Positions 26,364 through 36,800 of a stretch of DNA of 64,000 nt are shown here, piece by piece. Position numbers and translations under genes: made by a program. Numbering within the stretch: the first letter of the stretch is position 1; each line of letters opens with the position of its first letter. The notes beneath the pieces were generated by a model. That model saw only the letters and a program-made list of their open reading frames with translations, made no database searches and was not told the origin of the DNA. This DNA is from SKHV01 sp963678565 (GTDB lineage: Bacteria; Bacteroidota; Bacteroidia; Bacteroidales; Prolixibacteraceae): the NCBI GenBank assembly GCA_963678565.1, contig OY782875.1, positions 806,001 to 870,000 of the forward strand, written 5' to 3'.

Positions 26364-27416
26364 ATGATCGTACCTAACCCAATACTCGGAACCGGATTTC
26401 ATGCCATTGGAGGCGTAGCGGCATCATCGTGTTATACACCTGAAAAGAAAGTAAAACAATGGTCGTGGGGAACCTTTTGGTTGGTACAGGCGCTTTTTGC
26501 TTGGATTATTGTCCCACTATTGGCGGGTGTTTTTACAGTTCCTGGTTTTTTCGATATTTTAAGAGCTACTTCTTCAAAAGTAATTTGGGGAGCTTTTCTG
26601 TTTGGTGCCATTTATGGATTCGGTGGCATGTCTTTTGGTTTGGCAATTAAGAAAATTGGTTTTTCACTTACGTACACCATTGCTATTGGTCTTTCGGCAG
26701 TAATTGGTACGCTGGTACCACTGTTTATTAATGGAACATTTGAATCCTATTTTAGTCAACACGGAAGTGGAATAATTGCTTTTGGAATGATTCTTTCAAT
26801 TGTGGGAGTTACCATCAGTGGATGGGCTGGTTTCAAAAAAGAAGAAGATTTAAAGCAGTTACAAGGGAATAATAATCAATTCAAAATGTTTTCGGGAATG
26901 CTGCTGGCAATTGTTGGTGGCGTGCTCTCCGCAGTCTTTAATATTTCTTTAGAATTTGGACAACCCATTGCCGATTTAGCTGCCGAACGTGGAGCTGGAA
27001 TTTTTGAGCAAAATGCAAAAATGATTGTATCAACGGCGGGCTGTTTTGCTACCAACTTGGTGTGGTTCCTGATTGCGGGCATCAAACATAAAACTTTAAA
27101 AGAATTTACTGCAAAAAGTGGAATACCAACGATTCAACGACTTAAGAACTTTGGATGGTCGGCTTTAGCCGGAACTCTTTGGTTTGGGCAATTTTTCTTT
27201 TATGGCTTGGGCCATGTTCGAATGGGGAAATTTCAGTTCATCAGTTGGGTTTTACACATGTCGATGCTTATTTTCTTTAGTTACATTGTTGGTGTTTTAC
27301 TGAAAGAATGGAAACAAGTCTCAAAGGGCACATCAATTTTATTGATATGTGGATTGGTAATTTTAGTCGCCTCATTTGTCATTATGACTTGGGGAAGCGT
27401 GATTGGAAACGGATAA
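26364..27416 (+). CDS. rhaT: L-rhamnose/proton symporter RhaT
   Basis: A 350-residue inner-membrane protein with about 10 TM segments and the RhaT family layout. It starts NPILGTGFHAIGGVAASSCY, the characteristic RhaT N-terminus, followed by VKQWSWGTFWLVQALFAW, FGGMSFGLAIKKIGFSLTYT and a late GTLWFGQFFFYGLGHVRMG motif. It should import L-rhamnose with a proton, feeding on sugar released by the GH106 enzyme downstream. The mutarotase-like gene directly upstream makes a transport and anomer-equilibration pair. No rhamnose isomerase, kinase or aldolase is present in the window, so cytoplasmic catabolism must be encoded elsewhere. Confidence 0.92.
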   Translation: MIVPNPILGTGFHAIGGVAASSCYTPEKKVKQWSWGTFWLVQALFAWIIVPLLAGVFTVPGFFDILRATSSKVIWGAFLFGAIYGFGGMSFGLAIKKIGFSLTYTIAIGLSAVIGTLVPLFINGTFESYFSQHGSGIIAFGMILSIVGVTISGWAGFKKEEDLKQLQGNNNQFKMFSGMLLAIVGGVLSAVFNISLEFGQPIADLAAERGAGIFEQNAKMIVSTAGCFATNLVWFLIAGIKHKTLKEFTAKSGIPTIQRLKNFGWSALAGTLWFGQFFFYGLGHVRMGKFQFISWVLHMSMLIFFSYIVGVLLKEWKQVSKGTSILLICGLVILVASFVIMTWGSVIGNG

Positions 27417-27423
27417 TTTTTAA

Positions 27424-30400
27424 ATGGTGAGATTAGTTAAGAAAATAAAAATATGGGGATGGATGTTTAGTTTGGGATTTTTGCCATGCTTATCAAATGC
27501 ACAAACTGTTACTGGAGAACCTGCTGGAATCCCCCCTGAAACCTCTGTTTTTGAACTAGAACCTTGGGAAAATCCATTGATCACTTCTTTGAATAGAGAT
27601 CGTTCAAGAGTAACAGCATATTCTTACTTAACAGTTGAGGATGCCATAAAGAATGAAAGAACCCAATCTACACGATTTCAATCCTTAAATGGCGAATGGA
27701 ATTTTCATTTAGCCATCAAACTGGCAGATGCGCCTAGCGATTTTTATAAATCTAAAGTAAATAACTGGGATCAAATTGAAGTGCCTTCAAATTGGGAATT
27801 GAAGGGATACGACAAACCCATATATAAGAGTGCAGTTTATCCGTTTCGACCTATCAATCCTCCAACTATTCCAAAAGATTACAATCCGGTAGGATCTTAC
27901 CAGCGAACTTTTAATATTCCCGAAAATTGGTATGATATGAATGTTACGCTTCATTTCGGAGGAGTAAGCTCGGCATTTAAAGTTTGGCTTAATGGCAAAT
28001 TTGTGGGGTACGGCGAAGACAGTTTCTTGTCGTCGGAATACAATATCACACCTTACTTGAAGCAGGGCGAAAATGTTCTGTCTGTTCAGGTGATTCGCTG
28101 GTCTGATGGTGCCTATCTCGAAGATCAGGATCAATGGCGATTAAGCGGCATTCAGCGAGAGGTATTTTTGATGGCAGAACCCAAATTACGAATAGCCGAC
28201 TTCTTTGTGCAAACAAAGCTTGATAGTACATATACCGACGCAACTTTGAGCATTCGACCTCGCCTAGATAATTTAACAGGAGATACCGTAAAAAGTATTC
28301 TACTTAAAGCAGAATTATTCGATGCTGAAGGAAAATCTGTTTTTGAAAAACCGCTTGAAATTGATGCTGCCGATGTGATTAATGAAAGCTATCCAAGAGT
28401 TGATAATGTATACTTTGGAATGCTCGAAACGAGAGTCGAAAATCCAATGAAATGGTCGTCGGAAGAGCCTAATTTATACACATTGGTTCTTTCATTGGAG
28501 GATGAAGATGGAAAAGTATTAGAAGCAAAATCGAACAGAATTGGTTTTCGAAGTATTGAGTTCCGCAAATCAGATTCTAAACTACTAATCAACGGAAAAG
28601 TAACTTATTTATATGGTGTTAATCGTCACGATCACCATCCTGTTAGAGGGAAAGCATTAACACGAGAAGATATTCGCGATGATGTTCGTCAAATAAAACA
28701 ATTCAATTTTAATTGTATCCGAACCAGTCACTACCCCACCGATCCTTATTTCTACGATTTATGCGATGAATATGGAATAATGGTGATGGATGAGGCGAAC
28801 TTGGAAACACATGGTATTGGCGGTAAATTAAGTAACGATATTAACTGGACTGCAGCTCATTTAGAGCGAATAACACGAATGGTTGAGCGCGATAAAAATC
28901 ATCCTTCGGTGGTGATTTGGAGCTTGGGAAATGAAGCTGGTCGTGGTCCAAATCATGCGGCAATGGCTGCTTGGACACACGATTTTGATGTTACCCGACC
29001 AATCCATTACGAACCAGCTCAAGGTACTCCTAAAATGCAAGGCTACATCGATATGAACGGGCGTCCTAATACCGGTCGTCTGCCGAATCCAATCGATCAG
29101 CCTTATGTTGATATGGTGAGTCGATTTTATCCTTCAATGCCATTTATTTATGATTTGCTAAATACCCCCAAGGAGAAGCGTCCTATCATCTTTGTGGAAT
29201 ATTCGCACTCTATGGGTAATTCAACCGGAAACATGAAAGAATTGTGGGATATTTTCCATTCTAATCCACGTTTTATTGGTGGTTGTATTTGGGATTATAA
29301 AGATCAGGGTTTACTGAAAACAGATGAGAAAGGCACTGCGTTTTATGCTTATGGTGGCGATTTTGGTGAAGAATTGCACGATGGGAACTTCTGCATCAAC
29401 GGAATTGTTGCATCCGATGGTCGCCCCAAAGCCGCCATGTATGAGTGCAAATATGTTTATCAGCCATTTACTTTTAAATGGGCAGATAAGGAAAATTATT
29501 TATTAGAAATTGAGAATCGAAGCGTCGTAAAAAATGCTAATGCGTATAGAATAAAAATTGAAGTGCTCCATAATGGATCTCTTCAAAAAAATATTGGAAC
29601 ATTTGAAGGTATTAACTTACCTGCAGGGGCGAAAAATACCTTGGATTTATCAAAGATGATCCCTGAGTTTAAAAGTGGTGAGTATCTACTTAATGTTCGG
29701 TTTCTGTTGAAAGAAGCTACTGCATGGGCTCCTGAGAATTTTGAAATAGCAGCCGAACAATTTGTTTTGAAATCGGCAAACCATTCAATTGATTTGGCAA
29801 AAGGTGAGGGACTTACGATTTCAAAAAGCAACAATCATTTTGTAGTAAATGGAGATGAATTTTCCGTAGCATTTGACAAAAATAATGGGGCTTTGTATTC
29901 TTATTTATTCCAAGGTAAAGAGCAGGTTTTTGCTCCATTATTGCCTAATTTTACTCGTCCGCTTACTGATAACGATAAGAAAGGTTGGAAGCCGCACAAA
30001 GTATTAAAGCAATGGTACGAAAATGAGCCCCAAATAGTAAATTTTGAGGTATTAAAGCAACCTGATGGAATCGTTCAAGTAAATAGTGAATACTCCATGA
30101 TTGAAGATTCTGTAGCAGTTAAAATTGGATATCTTATTGCTACTGATGGAATGATAAAAGTAAATTATCACCTAGTTGCAAATTCAAAATTATCAAATAT
30201 TCCAAAGGTTGGGATGCAATGTGGAATCGTCGATAACTACCGAGATATAAGCTGGTATGGAAAAGGAAAATTAGAGAATTATATTGATCGGGCTTATGGT
30301 TTTTCAGCGAATGTTTATCAGGCGGATATATATGAATTTGGCGAACCTTATGTGATGCCACAGGAAAATGGAAATCGAACTGATGTACGTTGGATGTACT

Positions 30401-30708
30401 TGTCTGATCAAACCAAGGGGTTATTGGTTGTTGCCGATTCATTGATTAGTATGAGTGCATGGCCCTATACCGAGCAAAATATACTGGAAGCCAAACATAC
30501 CAACGAATTAATCGAAAGTGGTTTTATCACCTTAAATATCGATCTAAAGCAGATGGGAATCGGAGGAAACGATAGTTGGTCGCCTGTAGCAGCTCCATTG
30601 GAAAAATATCAAATTCCGGCAGGAAATTACAAGTATAGTTTCTACATGAAACCAATTTCCGAAGAGCCAGAAGAGGTTCCGGGATATATTGAAAAGATTA
30701 GAGAGTAG
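27424..30708 (+). CDS. GH2 beta-galactosidase-type enzyme, LacZ architecture
   Basis: A 1094-residue exported enzyme with full LacZ-type GH2 organisation. It has a signal peptide (ending LSNAQ), a sugar-binding jelly roll with RFQSLNGEWNFHLA, two immunoglobulin-like domains, a TIM barrel and a C-terminal beta-galactosidase small-chain-type domain (from ~810, with TRPLTDNDKKGW). The acid/base Glu is E504 in SLGNEAGRG and the nucleophile E592 in IFVEYSHSMGNS; GVNRHDHHPVRG and SHYPTDPYFYDLCDEYG are also typical. It probably removes beta-galactose in the periplasm, for example from rhamnogalacturonan side chains. Other GH2 specificities are possible. It starts 7 nt after rhaT, so sugar transport and hydrolysis are co-transcribed. 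Confidence 0.9.
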   Translation: MVRLVKKIKIWGWMFSLGFLPCLSNAQTVTGEPAGIPPETSVFELEPWENPLITSLNRDRSRVTAYSYLTVEDAIKNERTQSTRFQSLNGEWNFHLAIKLADAPSDFYKSKVNNWDQIEVPSNWELKGYDKPIYKSAVYPFRPINPPTIPKDYNPVGSYQRTFNIPENWYDMNVTLHFGGVSSAFKVWLNGKFVGYGEDSFLSSEYNITPYLKQGENVLSVQVIRWSDGAYLEDQDQWRLSGIQREVFLMAEPKLRIADFFVQTKLDSTYTDATLSIRPRLDNLTGDTVKSILLKAELFDAEGKSVFEKPLEIDAADVINESYPRVDNVYFGMLETRVENPMKWSSEEPNLYTLVLSLEDEDGKVLEAKSNRIGFRSIEFRKSDSKLLINGKVTYLYGVNRHDHHPVRGKALTREDIRDDVRQIKQFNFNCIRTSHYPTDPYFYDLCDEYGIMVMDEANLETHGIGGKLSNDINWTAAHLERITRMVERDKNHPSVVIWSLGNEAGRGPNHAAMAAWTHDFDVTRPIHYEPAQGTPKMQGYIDMNGRPNTGRLPNPIDQPYVDMVSRFYPSMPFIYDLLNTPKEKRPIIFVEYSHSMGNSTGNMKELWDIFHSNPRFIGGCIWDYKDQGLLKTDEKGTAFYAYGGDFGEELHDGNFCINGIVASDGRPKAAMYECKYVYQPFTFKWADKENYLLEIENRSVVKNANAYRIKIEVLHNGSLQKNIGTFEGINLPAGAKNTLDLSKMIPEFKSGEYLLNVRFLLKEATAWAPENFEIAAEQFVLKSANHSIDLAKGEGLTISKSNNHFVVNGDEFSVAFDKNNGALYSYLFQGKEQVFAPLLPNFTRPLTDNDKKGWKPHKVLKQWYENEPQIVNFEVLKQPDGIVQVNSEYSMIEDSVAVKIGYLIATDGMIKVNYHLVANSKLSNIPKVGMQCGIVDNYRDISWYGKGKLENYIDRAYGFSANVYQADIYEFGEPYVMPQENGNRTDVRWMYLSDQTKGLLVVADSLISMSAWPYTEQNILEAKHTNELIESGFITLNIDLKQMGIGGNDSWSPVAAPLEKYQIPAGNYKYSFYMKPISEEPEEVPGYIEKIRE

Positions 30709-30734
30709 AATGAACTTTATTGAAATTCAAGAAG

Positions 30735-30769
30735 TGTCATTCCGAAGGAAACATCGTGACAAATAATCT
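30735..30769 (+). repeat. Single arm of an interspersed repeat
   Basis: A 35-nt stretch starting TGTCATTCCGA and ending AATCT in the gap between the two GH2 genes. It aligns without gaps, with most positions identical, to the left arm of the repeat at 33739-33773. Here no second, inverted arm is evident, so this looks like a half copy. Confidence 0.5.
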
Positions 30770-30820
30770 CATTCAATTGATTAGGTTTAAAATTAGAAAA
30801 GAAAACAAAAGCAAAATATA

Positions 30821-33688
30821 ATGACAACACAACTACTGAGAACAAATAGAAAAACAGCAGTCATTGGTCCATTTCTACTGGCAGTACTGATATTGTTGTT
30901 CACTTCAAGTTTTTTGAGTGCACAGCCTCAAACCGAACGTGTTTATTTATCAGGAACTGGCAGCGACAATACTGTAACATGGGATTTTTATTGTACTGGT
31001 GGTCGCCAAAGTGGTGCGTGGACCAAAATCGAAGTCCCTTCGTGTTGGGAGCAACAGGGGTTTGGGGAGTACACTTATGGCGTAAACTTCTACGGAAAGA
31101 AAACGCATCCCGGTATTTCAACTGAGCATGGTTTGTACAAGCATACTTTTATTGCGCCTGAAGCTTGGCAAGGAAAAACTATTATCCTGATTTTTGAAGG
31201 AGTTATGACCGATACCCGTGTTACCATTAATGGCACAAAAGCTGGTGATGTCCATCAAGGTGGATTCTATCGTTTTCAATACAATATTACCAATTATATG
31301 AAGTTTGGCGAAGAGAATTTACTAGAAGTTGAAGTGAAGAAAGAGTCGGAGGATGCGAGCGTCAACTTGGCCGAGCGTCGTGGCGATTACTGGAACTTTG
31401 GAGGTATTTTCCGTCCAGTATTTCTCGAGGTCAAACCTGCTACTTATATTCATCGAACAGCCATATATGCAAAAGCTGATGGTACTTTCTTCGCTGAAGT
31501 TTATTTGGGGGAAGCATCTTCAGAAAAACTAAATGTTGAAGCACAACTCTATACGCTAGATGGTAAAAAAGTTGGGAAAGAGGCCATTGGCAAAGTGATT
31601 GATGCGGGCGATAAAGCCATTGTTCGTGCTTCCTTTGATGAAATTGAGCTTTGGACTCCTGAAACGCCTAACCTGTATGAAGTGAGAATTCAATTGAAAA
31701 AGGGTGAGGAAATACTACATGAAGTTGCCGATAAAATTGGATTTCGAACCGTTGAGATTCGTGAAGGCGATGGATTTTATGTGAACGGTGTGCGTGTAAA
31801 TTTACGCGGAGTCAATCGTCACAGCTTCCGTCCAGAATTGGGCAGAACAATGAATAAAGAAGCCAATTATGCCGATGTGCGTTTGATGAAGGCCATGAAC
31901 ATGAATACCGTTCGTTTGTCACACTATCCGGCTGACCCTGAGTTTTTAGATGATTGCGATGAATTGGGTTTATACGTGTTGAACGAAATTGCCGGGTGGC
32001 ATGGTCGCTACAATACCGGAGTTGGTCGAAAAATTGTAAAAGAAACCGTGGTGCGCGATGTCAACCATCCATCGGTAATTATTTGGGACAATGGAAATGA
32101 AGGTGGCTGGAATGTGGAATTGGATGATGATTTTCATTTGTATGATCCTCAAAAACGTCCTGTTATTCATCCGCAGCAAGATTTAGCCGGATTAGAAACC
32201 ATGCATTATCGCTCGTATGGCGAAACACAAGAATACCTGCGTGGACCATTGTTGTTCTTTCCAACTGAATTCTTACACGGTTTATATGATGGCGGTCATG
32301 GAGCAGGTTTATACGATTATTGGAAATTAATGTATTCGCATCCAAACTGCATTGGAGGGTTGTTGTGGGTATTGTCTGACGAAGGAATTATGCGTACCGA
32401 TTTGGGAAATAAAATCGATAACGATGGCAATCATGGTGCCGATGGAATTGTTGGTCCAAGTCACGAAAAAGAAGGTAGTTTCTATACGATTAAAGAAATT
32501 TGGTCGCCAGTTTATATCGATTTGGATAAATTACCAAATAGTTTTGATGGTAATATTCCGGTTGAAAATCGCTTCGATTTTACAAATTTAAAAGATTGTC
32601 TGTTCGAATATGAATTAGTTCAATTTGGCAATGAAGAGGATTATCAGTCGAAAAAAATATTAAAGAGTGGAAAATTGAAAAGTCCAGATATTGCTCCGCA
32701 TAAAAGAGGCTTTCTTCAGGTAAGTCTAGATTTGTCAGGAGCTGATGCCTTGTATTTAAAAGCGACAGATCCATCTGGAGAGGAAATCTTTACTTGGTCG
32801 TGGGTGCTTGATCATCAAGGCACCATTCAAAATGAGATTGCCGATAGCAAACCTTTTGTCGAATTTACAGGCTGGTTTCTGAAATTAGGCATCGGCGATT
32901 TAGAATTGCGTTTCGATCGAAATACTGGCATGTTGAATGAAGTTGTAAAAGCCGGAAATAAAATCTCTTTTAGCAATGGGCCTCGCTTTGTGGCTTTCCG
33001 TCGAGGCGATCGTTCGCTCGATGGATGGGTGATTGAACAAGATACCAAAGGAGTTGATCGTATCTACAACGATATTTCGGGTGAGAGTAAGTTGATCGAT
33101 TTACAAATTTCATCAACAGATGAGATAGCAATGATTGAAGCAAGGTTTGAAGGTCAGTTACGTTCGGTAACATGGACTGTAAATACCAAAGGTGAACTAA
33201 AGCTAGACTATACCTATCAATACGATGGAGTGGTTGAATTAATGGGAATTCAGTTTGATTATCCCGAAGAACAAATGATTTCTAAAAAATGGTTAGGCGA
33301 AGGACCTTATCGTGTTTGGCAAAACCGAGTTAGAGGAACCGAGTTTAATATTTGGGAACAAACTTACAACGATCCAATTCCGGGTGAAACATTCGAATAT
33401 CCTGAGTTCAAAGGATTCTTTGGAAACTGGCATTGGGCTGATTTTAGTACCACTGAAGGAAATATTCAAATCGCTACCGAGTCGAATGAAAATTATTTAG
33501 GTGTATTTACACCTCGCGATGGTCGCGATGCTTTGTTGTTTACTTTTCCTGAAATGGGAATTTCGGTGTTGGATGTAATTCCGGCATTAAGAAACAAAGT
33601 GAATACCACCGATTTAATTGGCCCTTCTTCAAAACCTAAATACGTGAAAGGTGAAAAATCGGGTACGCTTTGGTTCAAGTTTGACTAA
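30821..33688 (+). CDS. Divergent GH2-family glycosidase
   Basis: A 955-residue exported GH2 enzyme distinct from its neighbour. It has a signal peptide (ending FLSAQ), a jelly-roll domain with EVPSCWEQQGFGEYTYG, an Ig-like domain, a TIM barrel with GVNRHSFRPELGRT and RLSHYPADPEFLDDCDELG, and a long C-terminal beta region. The acid/base Glu is E427 in DNGNEGGW and the nucleophile is probably E483 in FPTEFLHGLYDGG, a context unlike the LacZ VEYSH. RG-II degraders use several non-LacZ GH2 enzymes (glucuronidase, arabinopyranosidase, galacturonidase), so an RG-II role is likely but the sugar is not assignable. It begins 112 nt after the first GH2 gene, with a repeat copy in the gap. Confidence 0.85.
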   Translation: MTTQLLRTNRKTAVIGPFLLAVLILLFTSSFLSAQPQTERVYLSGTGSDNTVTWDFYCTGGRQSGAWTKIEVPSCWEQQGFGEYTYGVNFYGKKTHPGISTEHGLYKHTFIAPEAWQGKTIILIFEGVMTDTRVTINGTKAGDVHQGGFYRFQYNITNYMKFGEENLLEVEVKKESEDASVNLAERRGDYWNFGGIFRPVFLEVKPATYIHRTAIYAKADGTFFAEVYLGEASSEKLNVEAQLYTLDGKKVGKEAIGKVIDAGDKAIVRASFDEIELWTPETPNLYEVRIQLKKGEEILHEVADKIGFRTVEIREGDGFYVNGVRVNLRGVNRHSFRPELGRTMNKEANYADVRLMKAMNMNTVRLSHYPADPEFLDDCDELGLYVLNEIAGWHGRYNTGVGRKIVKETVVRDVNHPSVIIWDNGNEGGWNVELDDDFHLYDPQKRPVIHPQQDLAGLETMHYRSYGETQEYLRGPLLFFPTEFLHGLYDGGHGAGLYDYWKLMYSHPNCIGGLLWVLSDEGIMRTDLGNKIDNDGNHGADGIVGPSHEKEGSFYTIKEIWSPVYIDLDKLPNSFDGNIPVENRFDFTNLKDCLFEYELVQFGNEEDYQSKKILKSGKLKSPDIAPHKRGFLQVSLDLSGADALYLKATDPSGEEIFTWSWVLDHQGTIQNEIADSKPFVEFTGWFLKLGIGDLELRFDRNTGMLNEVVKAGNKISFSNGPRFVAFRRGDRSLDGWVIEQDTKGVDRIYNDISGESKLIDLQISSTDEIAMIEARFEGQLRSVTWTVNTKGELKLDYTYQYDGVVELMGIQFDYPEEQMISKKWLGEGPYRVWQNRVRGTEFNIWEQTYNDPIPGETFEYPEFKGFFGNWHWADFSTTEGNIQIATESNENYLGVFTPRDGRDALLFTFPEMGISVLDVIPALRNKVNTTDLIGPSSKPKYVKGEKSGTLWFKFD

Positions 33689-33738
33689 GTTCTGCTTTAT
33701 CTCCTAAAGGGGGAATTAAGAACGAAATGATAATAAGT

Positions 33739-33813
33739 TGTCATTCCGAGGGAAAGGTAGTGACGAGGAATCTTTTTACAGCTTAGATTTCTCACATGCA
33801 TTCGAAATGACAC
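33739..33813 (+). repeat. Two-armed inverted repeat element
   Basis: The left arm (33739-33773, TGTCATTCCGA ... GAGGAATCT) faces an imperfect inverted copy (33783-33813, reverse complement TGTCATTTCGA ... GAGAAATCT). The ~75-nt element could fold into a long hairpin. It lies in the 179-nt gap before the GH106 gene, and a half copy lies at 30735-30769. It resembles the short palindromic TCATT-CGA-type repeats scattered through many Bacteroidota genomes. The rest of the gap shows no gene. Confidence 0.55.
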
Positions 33814-33867
33814 ATTTGCAAAATTCTAATAAGCAACTAGATTCAGAATCTAGAAAAAATAATAGAA

Positions 33868-36800
33868 ATGAAAACTCAATTCTTAAAATATCTTCTGTTG
33901 ATATTTCTGTTCCCTGTATTCGCTTGTAGTACAGAAGAAAAAAAGCAAGAGATACGGAGCTTTAAAGCTGCTTTCCATAATCCATCCGAGTCAGCCAAAC
34001 CTTGGGTCTTCTGGTACTGGATGCGCGCTGCTGTTTCAAAAGAAGGGATCACTACTGACTTAGAAGCGATGGCTGAAAACGGAATTGGTGGAGCTTATTT
34101 AATGCCGATAAAAGGTGCCAACACACCACCTTTAGTAGAGGAAGAAGCAGTGCAGTTAACTCCCAAATGGTGGGAGATGATTGAATTTGCTTTTGATGAA
34201 GCAGAACGTTTAGGGCTTAAGTTGGCTTTGCATGCAAGCGATGGTTTTGCTTTGGCAGGTGGTCCATGGATAACTCCTGAACTGTCAATGCAGAAAGTGG
34301 TTTGGAGTGATACCACAATTGTTGGTGATCAAACGCTGAATTTTGAATTACCACAACCCAAATTTAATGAGAATTATTACAAGGATATTGCTGTTTATGC
34401 TTATCCAACCATCGCCGATGCAAAGTACCATACTGAAAGTATAAAACCGCTTATTACGACAAGTACGAATGAAAATGCTGATTTTTTAGTCGACCCGGTA
34501 AGTTCTGAAAAATTCCGAAGCGATGATCCTTGCTGGATTCAATACAAATTTGACGAAGCATTTGTTTGTCGTTCTATTCAAATTGATGCAGGTGGAATTA
34601 ATTATCAGGCACAGCGTTTAATTGTCGAGGTAAGTAATGACGGACTGAAATTCAAATCTTTGGGCCGATTAAAAACGCCTCGTCATGGATGGCAGGATAC
34701 CGATGAGCTGTATACCTATTCTATTCCTGTTCAAAGGGCTAAATATTACCGCTTTGTGTTCGATCCGGAGGGGAGTGAGCCGGGAGCTGAAGACTTGGAT
34801 GCAGCAAAATGGAAAGCAAACTTTAAGGTGAAAACCATTCAATTATCTGGAAAACCTACAATTGGTGGCATTGAAGGGAAAAATGGTTCTGTTTGGCGAA
34901 TAGCTGAAGCAACTACTTCCAAAGAAATTCCTACTGAAATTTGTATTGAAAAAGAAGAGATCATCAACATCACTAAATATGTAGAAAATGGTCGACTAAG
35001 CTGGGAGGCTCCTGCAGGTAGTTGGACCATTTTACGAATGGGGCATACATCAACCGGGCACACCAATTATACTGGAGGTGGTGGTTTAGGACTCGAAGTA
35101 GATAAATTTAATGCTGAGGCAGTCGCATTACAATATGAGGAGTGGTTTAAAAAGATTATTAATCGTGTAGGCAAAGCGCAAGCGGCAAATGTGTTGGATA
35201 TTTTTCATGTGGATAGCTGGGAGTGTGGTAGTCAAAACTGGTCTCCGGTTTTTGCCGAGGAATTTAAAAAGCGAAGAGGCTATGCATTGGATAGAATGTT
35301 ACCTGCAATGACTGGTTTGCCGATCGGTTCTGTAAAAGAGACGGAACAGTTTTTAAAAGATGTGAGAACCACGATTGTGGAACTGACCAATGAAAATTTC
35401 TATGGCACATTAAGCGATTTAGCACATGCCGATGGCGTTGAGTTTAGTGCAGAGTGTATTGCCCCAACCATGACCAGCGATGGATTGTTACACTACAATC
35501 AAGTAGATATTCCAATGGGCGAATTCTGGTTGCGCAGTCCAACCCACGACAAGCCAAACGATGCCCTCGATGCATTGTCGGCAGCCCATGTTTATGGTAA
35601 AAATATTATTCAAGCCGAAGGATTTACTGAATTGCGTATGACTTGGGATGAACATCCCGGTATGTTTAAAACTTTGGGCGATCTTAATTATGCTAAAGGA
35701 TTTAACAAATTTGTATTTCACGTATTTGCACACAATCCTTGGCCAGAGAGAAAACCCGGAATGACACTTGATCCTATTGGTTTATTTTTTCAACCCAATC
35801 AAACCTGGTGGAAACAAGGAAAAGCTTGGATTGAATATGTAACTCGTTGTCAGGCAGTGTTGCAGCAGGGCGATCCGGTAGTTGATATTGCAGTTTTTAC
35901 GGGAGAATATATCCCTAGAAGATCGGTTTTGCCTGAGCATTTAGTTGAGGTTGTACCTGGCTTAATAGGAAAAGAACGTGTTCGAAAAAACGAATCAAGA
36001 TTAGAAAATATTGATCAACCTCGTGTTGAATTGCCCAAAAGTGTTTGGGGATCGGCAAATATGGTTGATCCTCAAGATTGGATTGACCCTTTGAATGGCT
36101 ATAAATACGATGCCATTAATCCCGATGCATTATTGAATTTGTCCATGGTGAAAAATGGTAAAATTGTTTTGCCGGGAGGGGCAGCGTATTCAATTTTGGT
36201 ATTCCCCGGGAAAAGAAAAATGGATCCCGAGGGAGAAAGCATTTCCGGTAAAACACTTCAGAAAGTTTATGATTTGATACAGGATGGTGCAACGGTGCTA
36301 TTCAAGTCACAACCTAAGGCGAAGGATGAATTAGCTGAAAAGTTGATTCAAGAAATGTTTGTTGATAAGAATATTGGAAATGGTAAATTGTTGGTCGGTG
36401 CTCATACCCAAAAGGACTTGGCAAATATCCAACTAAAGCGCGATGCCGATTTACAGGTGATTGGAGGCGAAAAAAATTCTATTGCTTGGAATCATCGTAA
36501 AACTAAAAAAGGTGAGGTGTATTTTATTTCCAACCAGAATAATAAATTGGTAACCGTAAATGCTACTTTTCGGGTAAGCGGTTTCTTGCCTGAATTATTG
36601 AAACCGGTGAATGGTCAGATTCAGGAAGCAAATGAATGGAAAATGAATAAAAATTCTACCAATGTTGTTTTTAATTTGGATGCAAATCAATCCATCTTTG
36701 TGGTATTCGAAACTGAGACTACAGAAACAAAACAATTAATCGTTGAACCAACTTTTGAGAAAGTGACTACTCTTAACGAAACTTGGAATTTAAAGTTTGA

